Positions 1 through 9,107 of a stretch of DNA of 64,000 nt are shown here, in pieces. The notes beneath the pieces were generated by a model, which saw only the letters and a list, made by a program, of their open reading frames with translations, made no database searches and was not told the DNA's origin. Within the stretch, counting starts at the first letter, position 1. Each line of letters opens with the position of its first letter. Source of the DNA: Streptomyces sp. ISL-43 (GTDB taxonomy: Bacteria; Actinomycetota; Actinomycetes; Streptomycetales; Streptomycetaceae); the NCBI RefSeq assembly GCF_018614195.1, contig NZ_JAGGOT010000002.1, positions 216,573-280,572 of the forward strand, written 5' to 3'. Both the position numbers and the translations under genes were made by a program.

Positions 1-1041
1 GACGCGGCCGCGGGCGGGATCGGAGGAGCCCGCCGGCCTGGCCGCCGGGGCCTGGCCGGCCTCCGGCCCCGGCACGCGCCCCTGCGCGTGCCCGTGCTCC
101 GGTCCCTGCTCCGCGGGCAGCGCGGCCGTGTCCGTCGGCTCGTTCCGTGCGGTGGCCAGCTCCTCGGAGCCCAGCGCGCGCGTCGGTACGTACGCGTGCG
201 CCGCCTTCGGCTCCCGGCCCTCCATCGCCTGCATCAGCATCTGCTCGGCCTCGGCGGCCGACGGCCGCTGCGCCGGGTCCTTGCGCAGCAGCGCCGTGAT
301 GACCGGGGCCAGCGCGCCCGCGTGGGTCGGGGCGGGCGGCTCGTCGTTCACCACGGCCTGGAGGCTGGAGATGGGCGACGTACGGCGGAAGGGCGAGCGG
401 GCCTCGACGGCCGTGTACAGCGTCGCGCCGAGCGACCACAGGTCGGAGGCCGGGTCGGGAGACCCGCCGGTGACCCGCTCGGGGGCCAGGTAGTCGATGG
501 ATCCGACGAGTTCGCCGGTGCGCGTGATGGAGGAGTCGCCCTCGATCGCGGCGATGCCGAAGTCCGCGAGCATCACCCGCCCGTCCTTGGCCAGCATCAC
601 GTTGCCCGGCTTCACGTCACGGTGCAGTACGCCGACCGCGTGCGCGGCACGCAGCGCGCCGAGCACGTGCAGCCCGATCCGGGCCGCCTCGCGGGGCTCG
701 ATCCGGCCGGCCGTCTTCGCCGCGTCCGCGAGGGAGGGGCCGTCGATGTACTCCATGACGATCCACGGCCGGTCGTCGTGTTCCAGGACGTCGTGGACGG
801 TGACGACCGCCGGATGCTGGATCCGGGCGGCGGCCCGGGCCTCCTTCTGCGTCCGGGCGTGCATGACGTCCCGGTCGGCCTGGGCGACGTACAGACCCGC
901 CGTCAGCTCCTTGACGGCGACGGTCCTGTGCAGCAGCTCGTCGTGCGCGCGCCACACCTTGCCCATGCCGCCCCTGCCGATGGGCTCCACGAGCCGGTAC
1001 CGGCCCGCGAGCACCGCACCCGCGCCTGTCTGCTGTTCCAC
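1..1041 (-). CDS. Serine/threonine protein kinase (3' end outside window)
   Basis: Hanks-type kinase that should phosphorylate Ser/Thr of cytosolic targets. The first 347 residues are visible and the frame runs open through base 1, so the C-terminus is missing. I chose the GTG at 1041, which reads VEQQTGAGAVLAGRYRL just ahead of the kinase domain. The domain is complete: glycine loop GRGGMG at 22-27, ATP lysine K44, HRDVKPGN with catalytic D142, DFG at 160-162, then SIDYLAPER and DLWSLG. After about residue 270 the chain becomes a Pro/Ala/Glu/Gln-rich linker, as expected before a membrane anchor that would lie outside the window. It is first of three kinase-like genes on this strand in map order and transcriptionally last. 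All catalytic residues are present, so I infer an active enzyme; the target is unknown. Confidence 0.93.
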   Translation of the reverse strand, partial: MEQQTGAGAVLAGRYRLVEPIGRGGMGKVWRAHDELLHRTVAVKELTAGLYVAQADRDVMHARTQKEARAAARIQHPAVVTVHDVLEHDDRPWIVMEYIDGPSLADAAKTAGRIEPREAARIGLHVLGALRAAHAVGVLHRDVKPGNVMLAKDGRVMLADFGIAAIEGDSSITRTGELVGSIDYLAPERVTGGSPDPASDLWSLGATLYTAVEARSPFRRTSPISSLQAVVNDEPPAPTHAGALAPVITALLRKDPAQRPSAAEAEQMLMQAMEGREPKAAHAYVPTRALGSEELATARNEPTDTAALPAEQGPEHGHAQGRVPGPEAGQAPAARPAGSSDPARGRV

Positions 1042-1158
1042 GAATCCCCGCCGCCGCTCTGTGCACTTCCGGCCAGACTACGGAGCCCGCGGGCACTGCC
1101 GGAACCTCTCGGCGGCCGTTGGGCAGCACTGTGACGCAATTGCCGTACTGATTCCTCG

Positions 1159-4100
1159 TCAGCCGCCCGTTTTGTAACTGGCCGTTGCCTGCTCGAAGGC
1201 CTCGGTCACCTTGCTTTCCTGGTCGAGGGGGCCGGTGACCAGGACGACGTGGTAGGAGCCGCCGAGCGCGACGACGAAGTTGCGGGCCACGACCGAGCGT
1301 CCGTTGCCGTCGATCCAGGTGTACCGGCCGGTGACGCGGAGCTGGTTGCCGACCTTGGTGGACTTGATGTCGCCGACGCTGGACCAGGTGGAGGAGCGGT
1401 ACGGAGCAAGCTCGGGCTCCTTGTCCTTCTGGTACGTGGCCGGGTCGGGGTTGCCCTCGACCTTGTCCCGGCCGGGGACGACGGTCAGGGCGAACTCCCC
1501 CTCCGTGTAGCGCACCTGGCCGGACTCGTTGATTCCGCGACGGTTCCAGCCGTTCGGCACGTTGATCTCGAAGTGCTCGGCGTCCTGCTGGGTGGTGTAC
1601 CCGGCCGGGGCGGGGGCCTTGGTCTGGGCGGCGGGCTTGGACTCGGGCGGACTGGCGGAGGGGCTGGGCGCCGTGCCGGAGCCGCTCGGCTTCGGGCTCG
1701 GACTCTGGCTCCCGCCCTCCTTTCCCTTGCCCTGCGGCGCCGTGGGCTGGCCCAGCCCGGCCGCTTTCTGCCCGCCCTGCGGGCCGGCGGACTGGGGCAT
1801 GAAGAACATGGCGTAGGCAACGGCTCCGGCGAGCAGGACGAGTATCCCGAGCAGCAGGGAACGCCCCAGCGAGCGCGGCTTGCGGGGGTGTTCGCCGCTG
1901 CGGTGGCGGCCGTGCAGCTCGGCTCGCCGCCGTACGACGGGCAGCCGGGCGGGATCCGGCTCCGGCATCGGCAGGACGGCGAAGCCGCCGTCGGGCTCGG
2001 GGGCGGACCGCACGAGGGAACGCAGCCAGCCGCGGAGCTCCTCGAAGTCGGGGCGCTCGGTCGGGTCCTGGCGCAGCAGCGACTCCACGACCGGGCGCAG
2101 CGGGCCGCACTCCTCGGCGAAGGCCGGGGCCTCGGCGCAGACAAGCTCCACGAGCTCGGCGACGCTGTCCTCCGGATACGGGGCGTGGCCTTGTACGGCT
2201 CGGTACAGCAGCGCGCCGAGCCCCCAGAGGTCGGTGGCCGGCCCGACGGGGGCGGCCAGCTGCCACGGCCCGTGCACGGCCTGCGCCTGCTCGGGCGACC
2301 ACCGCTCGGTGACGGCCCCGACGACGGCCATCCGCGTCTGCCGAGCCCGCTCGGCAGCCAGCCCGCTCCGGGGCCCACTCCCCCACCCACCGCCGGCGGG
2401 GACCTGCGCCGCCTGTGCCGCCCGCGCCGCGCGACCAGCCGGGGCCGGGGCCGGGGCCGCCTGGGGCTCATACCCGGCCCCGCGGCCGGCCGGAGCCTGG
2501 GCCGCCGGCTGCCCGTAGCGGGAGCCACCGCCTGCCGGTGCCTGTGTCTGCGCCTGCGCCTGCGCCTGCCGCCCGTAGCCGGGGGCCGGGCCGCCCGGCC
2601 GTACCGCAGCGTCTCGCTCCGGCCCGTACCCGGGGGATGCGGCCGCCTGGTGGGACTCGGGTCCGGGCGCACCGGGTCGCTGCGGGTCGCCGTAGCCGAA
2701 CCGTCCCGCGGCGGGCTCGCCCGGTGTGGACTCGGCGTGGGCCCCGGCGGCCGGGATGTCCGGAGCGTCGGCCTGGCGGTAGCCCTGGGGAAGGGCGAGC
2801 TGCGCGGGCAGCACGGGGCGGGCCGGCACGCTGGGCAGGGCCGGCGTGTTCCGCGAAGCCTGCGGGGCTTGCGGGGCCTGCACGTTCTGCGGAGCCTGCG
2901 GGACCTGTGTGCCCTGCGGGACCTGTGTGCCCTGCGGGGATTCCGGGTTCTGTGCGCTCTGCGGAGCCTGCGTGCTCTGCGGAGCCTGCGTGTTCTGCAG
3001 CCCCTCCCGGGCGTGCGGTTCGGACTCCGCCGGGGGCAGGGCCTGGCGGCGCGGGGTGGCACCGTGCCAGGTACCGCCACCCGCCGGGCCGCCGTACGGG
3101 TACGAGTACCCCTGCGGCAGGTTCGACCCCTCGGGCCTCGGCTCCGCCGCCGGATCCCGCGCGGGCTCCGCTCCGGCCTTGCGCTGCTCGGCGATCCTCG
3201 CGGCGGCTTGCGCCCCGGCCCGGTACGCGGCGATGGCCCCGGCCCGCGCGGCGGCCGTCGGATCGGGCCGCTCCCCGGTCCCCCCGGGGGTGATGTGGTC
3301 GCTGTAGCGCGGCCCGGTGTCGTACCCCGGAGCCACGAGCGGCGCATACCCGGGCGCCTCGGCCCCGGCCCCGGTCGCCGGCCCGCGAACGGCCAAGCCT
3401 GCACCGGACCCGGTCGCCGACCCGCTCCCGGAAGCAGCGTCGTACGCCGCACCCGCCCCGCTCGCCAAAGCCTCGCCGGGGCCGGCCCCGTACTCGGCCC
3501 GCGCCCCGGAAGCCTCGCCGGGCCCGGCTTCATATCCGGTCCCGGTCACCGCTCCGGCATCCGGGCCCGTACCGGGCCCGGGGCCGCTCCAGGCGCCGGG
3601 TGCCCGGCCGCCACCGGACCCGGCGGAGTCGCCGTACCCCGCGGCGTATCCGTCACCCTCGAACGGCCACGCACCGTCCCGCGGCGGGACCGGGTCGTAG
3701 CCGCACAGGGCGTCCTCCGCCGCCCCCGCGGCCAGGCCGGTCAGGACGACCCGGCCGTCCTCGCAGATCAGTACCGTCCGCGTGGTGATGTTCCGGTGCG
3801 TCCAGCCGTGCGCGTGCAGCACCCGCAGCGCGGTCAGCACGTCCGCCGCCACCTCCGCCGCCCGGTACGGGCTCAGCGGTTCGTCGGCGATCAGCGCCGC
3901 CAGCGGTCTGGCCGGTACGAGTTCGCTCACTATCCACAGCGACCCGCCCTCCGCGAACACGTCGAAGACCTGGTCCAGCCGCGGATGGTCCGGCACGGAC
4001 GCTGCCGCCTGCGCCGCCGCGATCGCCCTGCGCACCGCGGGCAGTTCACCGGCAGCGCGCCGCCCCACGGCGGCAGCCGGAGCGCCCCGCGTGCCGTCGA

Positions 4101-4263
4101 GCAGCTCCGCGTCCACGACTTCCGGTAACGGCACCTGCCGTACGAGGACTTCCTGCCCGCTCCGCGTGTCGAACGCCCGGGTCTCGATCAGCTCGTACTC
4201 GTCGGACGGGGGCAGCGGCAGGCGGTAGCGGTCGGCCAGGATCCGGCCCGCGTAGTCCTCCAC
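1159..4263 (-). CDS. Membrane-anchored pseudokinase with long low-complexity insert
   Basis: A 1034-residue protein with a kinase-like fold that looks catalytically dead. The ATP-lysine position reads VLVRQV (R42), the catalytic loop is HRN (156-158) instead of HRD, and the DFG position reads GLA (176-178). The N-lobe and start of the C-lobe occupy about 1-190. Roughly 445 Gly/Ala/Pro/Gln/Tyr-rich residues follow, and the C-lobe resumes at 644-760 with ERWSPEQ and ATDLWGLGALLYRAVQG. A membrane helix lies at 801-822, then a Pro/Ser linker, then an extracellular domain (about 887-1034) related to that of the next kinase upstream. It is flanked by kinase genes with short gaps and probably shares their operon. 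I infer a scaffold or ligand-sensing partner rather than an enzyme. The ATG at 4263 starts directly in the fold. Confidence 0.9.
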   Translation of the reverse strand: MEDYAGRILADRYRLPLPPSDEYELIETRAFDTRSGQEVLVRQVPLPEVVDAELLDGTRGAPAAAVGRRAAGELPAVRRAIAAAQAAASVPDHPRLDQVFDVFAEGGSLWIVSELVPARPLAALIADEPLSPYRAAEVAADVLTALRVLHAHGWTHRNITTRTVLICEDGRVVLTGLAAGAAEDALCGYDPVPPRDGAWPFEGDGYAAGYGDSAGSGGGRAPGAWSGPGPGTGPDAGAVTGTGYEAGPGEASGARAEYGAGPGEALASGAGAAYDAASGSGSATGSGAGLAVRGPATGAGAEAPGYAPLVAPGYDTGPRYSDHITPGGTGERPDPTAAARAGAIAAYRAGAQAAARIAEQRKAGAEPARDPAAEPRPEGSNLPQGYSYPYGGPAGGGTWHGATPRRQALPPAESEPHAREGLQNTQAPQSTQAPQSAQNPESPQGTQVPQGTQVPQAPQNVQAPQAPQASRNTPALPSVPARPVLPAQLALPQGYRQADAPDIPAAGAHAESTPGEPAAGRFGYGDPQRPGAPGPESHQAAASPGYGPERDAAVRPGGPAPGYGRQAQAQAQTQAPAGGGSRYGQPAAQAPAGRGAGYEPQAAPAPAPAGRAARAAQAAQVPAGGGWGSGPRSGLAAERARQTRMAVVGAVTERWSPEQAQAVHGPWQLAAPVGPATDLWGLGALLYRAVQGHAPYPEDSVAELVELVCAEAPAFAEECGPLRPVVESLLRQDPTERPDFEELRGWLRSLVRSAPEPDGGFAVLPMPEPDPARLPVVRRRAELHGRHRSGEHPRKPRSLGRSLLLGILVLLAGAVAYAMFFMPQSAGPQGGQKAAGLGQPTAPQGKGKEGGSQSPSPKPSGSGTAPSPSASPPESKPAAQTKAPAPAGYTTQQDAEHFEINVPNGWNRRGINESGQVRYTEGEFALTVVPGRDKVEGNPDPATYQKDKEPELAPYRSSTWSSVGDIKSTKVGNQLRVTGRYTWIDGNGRSVVARNFVVALGGSYHVVLVTGPLDQESKVTEAFEQATASYKTGG
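2853..2999. repeat. Degenerate tandem repeat encoding a Gln/Pro tract
   Basis: Short imperfect units built around CCTGCGGGACCTG and TCTGCGGAGCCTG recur across about 150 bp inside the pseudokinase gene. On the coding strand they encode repeated QAPQ, TQVPQ and TQAPQ motifs. One 18-bp block (GGGACCTGTGTGCCCTGC) occurs twice in direct succession. The tract sits in the long insert between the DFG-position and C-lobe segments, and is a likely site of strain-to-strain length change by slippage. Confidence 0.75.
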
Positions 4264-4389
4264 GTCGCCTCCCCCGAGAGCTGTGGGCCCGTCCCCTTGG
4301 TCCCGCTGACACGATACGACGCCCGAGGCACCCGCGTCCCGGCCCTGGCACGGCTCGCCCCAAGCCCGCCCCAGCCCGCCGGCCCTGGC

Positions 4390-7134
4390 TCAGCCCTGCG
4401 ACTGGAAGGTCTGGAATGCCGTGTTGCGCATCTGTGTGCACTCCGCGGCGTCCCACTGGTCGGCGGCGCAGCTGATCATGATGGCGTAGCCGTGCTTCGC
4501 GTCCATCTTGAATCCGCGGTCGAGCACACGGACCCTCATACCCTTCTGGTCCCGCTCGAACTCCCAGTCCGCGACGGTCGGGTAGCCCCGGTAGTCCACC
4601 ACTTCGAGCCGCAGCAGCTTGTAGTTCGTGCTGCTGCCCGCCACCGCCGGGGCCAGCTCGGCCCAGGCGGCGCGCGCGTCGTCGCCCGGCGATTTGTTGA
4701 AGTCGACCTGGATCCGCGGGAATCCGCCGTCGCGGCTGTAGATGACACCGGAGTTCTCGCCGACCGTGCCGGTCGGCTTGAACCCGTCGGGCATCGCCAT
4801 CGAGAAGTGGAAGCCGGAGTCCGTCACCGTGGAGTACCCGGGCGGGAGCGCCCCCCCGGGACTCCCGGGCGTGGCGCCCTGCCCCTGGCCGGGGTTGGTG
4901 CCGGTGCCGCCCGCGCCCGCGCCGGTGCTCGGCGACTGGCCCTGGCTCGGCGAGCCGGCCCCGCCGCTTGCGGCCTGCTCGCCGGGCTTCGGCGACGGAG
5001 AGGGGGTCGGGGACGGCGAGGAACCGGTCGCCGGGTTGGACGCGGCGGCCGAGTGACCGCCGCCCTTGCCCTCCTCCTTCGCACCGCCCTTGTCGTCGCC
5101 GCTGACGACGTAGGCGATGAGCGAGCCGATGGCCGCGAGCGCGACGATCACGCCGGCTATCGCGAGGGCGATGGTGCGGCGCGGTACGACGTCGGTGAGC
5201 GGCGCCACGACGGGCGCGGGACGCGATGCCGGGGGCTCGGCGGCGGTCGCGGCCGCGACGGCGCCGGCCGCGGCCGCGGCCGCCTTGCGGGCCGACTTCA
5301 GTGCCGCGCGGGTGCGCTCGCGCTGTTCGCGCTCGCGGCGCTCGCGTTCCTTCTTCTCCGCCTTCTCCGCGGCCTTGGCGGCCTTCTCGGCGGCTGCCTT
5401 CTCCGCGGCCTCCTGTGCCTCGGCGAGCGATATCTGCCGGGTCTCATCGGCGGGCACGACCGCTACGGGGGCCGGTGGCTCGGGCGCGTCGATCACGGCG
5501 GTGAGCATCGCCCGCGCGTGGGCGTCGTCGAGGCGGTGGGCCGGGTCCTTGACGAGGAGCCCGTAGATGACCTCGGCCAGCGGACCGGCGTTCTTGGGCG
5601 GATCGACCGGCTCGGTCATCACGGCGGTGAGCGTCGCGAGGGCCGACCCCTTGTCGTACGGGGGCACGCCCTCGACCGCGGCGTACAGCAGACCGCCGAG
5701 CGACCACATGTCCGCCGGCGGACCGGGGCGCTGGCCGCGGGCGCGCTCGGGGGAGATGTACGAGGGGGCGCCGACGAGCATGCCGGTGGAGGTGACGGAG
5801 GGGTCGCCCTCGACCTGGGCGATGCCGAAGTCGGTGAGGACCACACGCCCGTTGCCGTTGTCGGCGAGGAGCACGTTGGAGGGCTTCACGTCCCGGTGCA
5901 GGATGCCCTGCCGGTGCGCGGCGCGCAGTACGTCGAGGACGGCGAGGCCGACTTCGGCGGCGCGGCGGGGGGTGAGGGTGCCGTTCTCCCGGACGAACTC
6001 GGCGAGCGAGGGGCCCTCGATGAGCTCCATGACGATCCACGGCCGGCCGTCTTCGTCGACGACGTCGTAGACGGTCACCGCTCCGCCGCTGCGGATCCGG
6101 GCGATGGCCTTGGCCTCGCGCAGGGTTCGGGTGATGAGGCGGCGCTTCTCGTCTTCGTCGACGCCGGTGCCGAAGCGGAGCTCCTTGACGGCGACGGTCC
6201 GGCCGAGGATCTCGTCCTCGGCGCGCCAGACGGTGCCCATGCCGCCCTTGCCGAGGACGGCGCCGAGCCGGTACCGGCTCGCGAGCAGCCGGCCCTCGGG
6301 GCCCTCCTGCGCCTTGGCCGCGGCCGCCTTGACGGCGGCCGCCACCTCGTCGGCCTTGCTCACGGCGACGGGCTTCACGTCCTGCGGCTCCCCGACGGCA
6401 GCCTTCGCGACGCCGACCTCACGCGGCTCCGCCTTCACACCCCCGGACTTCACATCCTCAGGCTGCGCGGCCGAGACCTTCGCGTCCTGCGGCTCCGACC
6501 CGGCGGCCTTCGCCGCAGCAGGCTTGAGCAGCTCCGGCTTCGCGGCGACAGGCTTCGCGTCCTGCGGCTCCACCACCGCGGGCTTCGCGACGACAGGCTT
6601 CGCGTCCTCGGGCTCCACAACCGCGGGCTTCGCCTCGACGGACGGCTTCGCAGCCGCGGGCTCGGCCGGCTCCGGCTTCGCAGCCGCGGGCTTCGCGTCC
6701 TGCGGCTTCTCGTCCTGCGGCTCCGCCCCCACAGCCGCCTTCGCAGCCACCGGCTTGCGCAGCTGCGCCGGCACAGCCGCGGGCTTCGCGGCGACGGGCG
6801 TCCCGGCGGCCGGCTTCGCGGCCGCGGTCTTGCGCGACCGCGGCTTCGCGGCGGCGGGCTTCGGTTCCGGAACCGCGTCCCGCGGTTCCGCCGACGTGCC
6901 CGGCCGTATGTCCTCGGCCGCCGGCCCGGCCTCGGCCGGCTCGGCCGGCTCGGCCGCCGGCGAAGCGTCGGCCGCGGGCTTCGCGGCGTCGGCAACCGCC
7001 TGACCAGCGCCGGACCTCGCGCCCCGCGACTTCGCGGCGGCGGGCTTCGGGTCCGCGGGGGTGGCCGCCGGAGGCACCGGCGATCCCGTCCCGACAGACG
7101 GTTCCGGCGACTCGGTGTGCTCCGGCTTCGACAT
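4390..7134 (-). CDS. Serine/threonine protein kinase with Ala-Lys-Pro repeat N-terminus
   Basis: A 914-residue receptor-type kinase. The ATG at 7134 follows AGAGGGGA and begins MSKPEHTE. Residues 30-265 are an unusual charged low-complexity head with repeats such as DAKPVAAKP and AVVEPEDAKP. The kinase domain spans about 282-545 with intact motifs: GKGGMG 295-300, VAVKEL K317, HRDVKPSN D415, DFG 435-437, SYISPER. A Lys/Glu/Arg/Ala-rich coiled-coil-like stretch (565-620), a transmembrane helix (about 654-677) and a Ser/Pro/Gly linker lead to an extracellular domain (765-914) resembling that of the neighbouring pseudokinase. All catalytic residues are present, so I infer an active signalling kinase that may phosphorylate or pair with its neighbours. 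Ligand and substrates are unknown. Confidence 0.93.
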   Translation of the reverse strand: MSKPEHTESPEPSVGTGSPVPPAATPADPKPAAAKSRGARSGAGQAVADAAKPAADASPAAEPAEPAEAGPAAEDIRPGTSAEPRDAVPEPKPAAAKPRSRKTAAAKPAAGTPVAAKPAAVPAQLRKPVAAKAAVGAEPQDEKPQDAKPAAAKPEPAEPAAAKPSVEAKPAVVEPEDAKPVVAKPAVVEPQDAKPVAAKPELLKPAAAKAAGSEPQDAKVSAAQPEDVKSGGVKAEPREVGVAKAAVGEPQDVKPVAVSKADEVAAAVKAAAAKAQEGPEGRLLASRYRLGAVLGKGGMGTVWRAEDEILGRTVAVKELRFGTGVDEDEKRRLITRTLREAKAIARIRSGGAVTVYDVVDEDGRPWIVMELIEGPSLAEFVRENGTLTPRRAAEVGLAVLDVLRAAHRQGILHRDVKPSNVLLADNGNGRVVLTDFGIAQVEGDPSVTSTGMLVGAPSYISPERARGQRPGPPADMWSLGGLLYAAVEGVPPYDKGSALATLTAVMTEPVDPPKNAGPLAEVIYGLLVKDPAHRLDDAHARAMLTAVIDAPEPPAPVAVVPADETRQISLAEAQEAAEKAAAEKAAKAAEKAEKKERERREREQRERTRAALKSARKAAAAAAGAVAAATAAEPPASRPAPVVAPLTDVVPRRTIALAIAGVIVALAAIGSLIAYVVSGDDKGGAKEEGKGGGHSAAASNPATGSSPSPTPSPSPKPGEQAASGGAGSPSQGQSPSTGAGAGGTGTNPGQGQGATPGSPGGALPPGYSTVTDSGFHFSMAMPDGFKPTGTVGENSGVIYSRDGGFPRIQVDFNKSPGDDARAAWAELAPAVAGSSTNYKLLRLEVVDYRGYPTVADWEFERDQKGMRVRVLDRGFKMDAKHGYAIMISCAADQWDAAECTQMRNTAFQTFQSQG

Positions 7135-7283
7135 GCGTCCCCTCTGCGATCGTGCCGCCTGCTCCGGTTGCCCCGGCAGCCGCCGGGGTGCCCGGTAACC
7201 CGCCCCGGCAGAACCCTCATTGTCCCTTACTCCGCAACTGACGGGAGCCCCGGGTCCACGGTTCCCCCCTCGATGTGACGGAG

Positions 7284-9107
7284 TTACAACGGGACGATGT
7301 CCGGCGCGCCCAGCCTCGCGGCGTCCGCGGTCTGATCGTCCGGCTGACGCTGCGATTCCCGCTCCGCCTGCACCCGCTTCTCGTAGTGCTCCACTTCCTT
7401 CTCGATCTGCTGCTTGTCCCAGCCCAGAACCGGAGCCATCAACTCCGCACACTCCCGCGCCGATCTCGTCCCCCGGTCGAAGGTCTCGATCGAGATCCGC
7501 GTACGCCTCGTCAGCACGTCGTCGAGGTGCCGCGCCCCCTCGTGCGAGGCCGCGTAGACCACTTCGGCGCGCAGGTAGTCCTCGGCGCCCGTCAACGGCT
7601 GCCCGAGCGAGGGGTCCGCCGCGATCAGCGCCAGCAGTTCCTCCGTCAGCGACCCGTACCGGTTCAAGAGGTGTTCCACCCGCACCACATGGAGTCCCGT
7701 CCGCGCCGCGATCCGCGCCCGCCCGTTCCACAGGGCCCGGTACCCCTCCGCGCCCACCAGCGGCACGTCCTCCGTCACGCACTCCGCGACCCGCTGGTCC
7801 AGGCCGTGGACCGCCTCGTCCACCGCGTCCTTGGCCATCACCCGGTACGTCGTGTACTTGCCGCCGGCGACCACCACCAGCCCCGGCACCGGGTGCGCGA
7901 CCGTGTGCTCGCGCGAGAGCTTGCTCGTCGCGTCCGACTCCCCGGCCAGCAGCGGCCGCAGGCCGGCGTAGACCCCCTGGACGTCGTCCCTGGTGAGCGG
8001 GACGGCCAGTACCGAGTTCACGTGCTCCAGCAGATAGTCGATGTCGGCGCTCGACGCCGCCGGATGCGCCTTGTCCAGGTCCCAGTCGGTGTCCGTGGTG
8101 CCCACGATCCAGTGCCGGCCCCACGGGATCACGAACAGCACCGACTTCTCGGTCCGCAGGATCAGCCCGGTCGAGGAGTGGATCCGGTCCTTCGGGACGA
8201 CGAGGTGGATGCCCTTCGACGCCCGCACGTGGAACTGCCCCCGCTCCCCGATCAGCGCCTGGGTGTCGTCCGTCCAGACCCCCGTGGCGTTCACGATCTG
8301 CTTCGCGCGGATCTCGTACTCCCCGCCGCCCTCCACGTCCCGCACCCGCGCCCCGACGACCCGCTCACCCTCCCGCAGGAACCCGACCACTCTCGCCCGA
8401 TTGGCGCACTGCGCCCCGTATGCGGCGGCCGTGCGCACCAGGGTCGCCACGTAGCGCGCGTCGTCCATCTGGGCGTCGTAGTACTGCAGGGCGCCCACCA
8501 GCGCGTCCTTGCGCAGCGCCGGCGCGATCCGCAGGGCTCGGCGCCGCGAGAGGTGGCGGTGGGCCGGCAGCCCGCGCCCGTGACCGCTGGAGAGCGACAT
8601 GGCGTCGTACAGCGCGACACCGGAGCCGGCGTAGAACCGCTCCCACCCCTTGTGCTGCAGCGGATAGAGGAACGGCACCGGCTTCACCAGGTGCGGGGCG
8701 AGGCGCCCCAGCAGCAGGCCGCGCTCCTTCAGCGCCTCCCGCACGAGGGCGAAGTCGAGCATCTCCAGGTATCTGAGCCCGCCGTGGATGAGCTTGCTGG
8801 AACGGCTGGAGGTGCCGGACGCCCAGTCCCTCGCCTCCACCAGCCCCGTCGCCAGCCCCCTGGTCACGGCGTCGAGGGCGGTCCCGGCGCCGACCACGCC
8901 CGCGCCGACCACCAGCACGTCGAGCTCCCGCTCGGCCATCACGGCGAGCGCCTCGGCGCGCTGCGCCGGCCCCAGCGTCGTCGTCCCGCCTCCTGCGCCC
9001 GTCCTCATCCCCGCTCCCGTCCCCGTCGTCTCCGCTCCCGTCCCCGTCGTCTCCGCTCCCGTCCCCGTCGTGTCCGTGCCCGTCCCTGCCCCTGTCCCAG
9101 TGCTCAC
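7284..9107 (-). CDS. glpD: FAD-dependent glycerol-3-phosphate dehydrogenase
   Basis: Oxidises sn-glycerol-3-phosphate to dihydroxyacetone phosphate at the membrane face, feeding electrons to the quinone pool. The 607-residue chain has the FAD-binding motif LDVLVVGAGVVGAG near residue 63 and the family signatures SKLIHGGLRYLE, IVNATGVWTDD, RASKGIHLVVPK, GTTDTDWD and GGKYTTYR, followed by the usual C-terminal helical domain. The GTG at 9107 has GGGAGG 9-10 nt upstream. The first 35 residues are a Gly/Thr repeat (TGTGAETTGTGAETTGTG) that I do not expect in the family; a later start cannot be excluded, but the Shine-Dalgarno supports this one. It is divergent from the sugar-dehydrogenase-like gene at 9387. 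Confidence 0.93.
   Translation of the reverse strand: MSTGTGAGTGTDTTGTGAETTGTGAETTGTGAGMRTGAGGGTTTLGPAQRAEALAVMAERELDVLVVGAGVVGAGTALDAVTRGLATGLVEARDWASGTSSRSSKLIHGGLRYLEMLDFALVREALKERGLLLGRLAPHLVKPVPFLYPLQHKGWERFYAGSGVALYDAMSLSSGHGRGLPAHRHLSRRRALRIAPALRKDALVGALQYYDAQMDDARYVATLVRTAAAYGAQCANRARVVGFLREGERVVGARVRDVEGGGEYEIRAKQIVNATGVWTDDTQALIGERGQFHVRASKGIHLVVPKDRIHSSTGLILRTEKSVLFVIPWGRHWIVGTTDTDWDLDKAHPAASSADIDYLLEHVNSVLAVPLTRDDVQGVYAGLRPLLAGESDATSKLSREHTVAHPVPGLVVVAGGKYTTYRVMAKDAVDEAVHGLDQRVAECVTEDVPLVGAEGYRALWNGRARIAARTGLHVVRVEHLLNRYGSLTEELLALIAADPSLGQPLTGAEDYLRAEVVYAASHEGARHLDDVLTRRTRISIETFDRGTRSARECAELMAPVLGWDKQQIEKEVEHYEKRVQAERESQRQPDDQTADAARLGAPDIVPL
9009..9074. repeat. 21-bp tandem repeat in the 5' end of glpD
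   Basis: About three near-identical copies of a 21-bp unit (core CTCCGCTCCCGTCCCCGTCGT) lie in tandem. They are in frame and encode the AETTGTG repeat at the N-terminus of the glycerol-3-phosphate dehydrogenase. The unit length is a multiple of three, so copy-number changes would not disrupt the gene. Confidence 0.8.

Noticed and set aside
1249..4128. A 959-codon open frame on the plus strand opposite the pseudokinase gene
   Set aside because: Long antisense frames are common in very GC-rich DNA. Its translation is Arg/Gly/Leu-rich without domains, while the minus strand gives recognisable kinase, TM and ectodomain segments.
6450..6830. The regularly spaced repeats as a CRISPR array
   Set aside because: Units are in frame, imperfect, of varying spacing and encode AKP protein repeats.
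4297..7278. A 993-codon plus-strand frame opposite the AKP-repeat kinase
   Set aside because: Its translation is repetitive Leu/Arg/Gly with no family motif, mirroring the repeats of the true gene.
7135..8124. A 330-residue N-terminal extension of the AKP-repeat kinase
   Set aside because: It is antisense-overlapping to glpD, has no recognisable sequence, and a good Shine-Dalgarno precedes the ATG at 7134.
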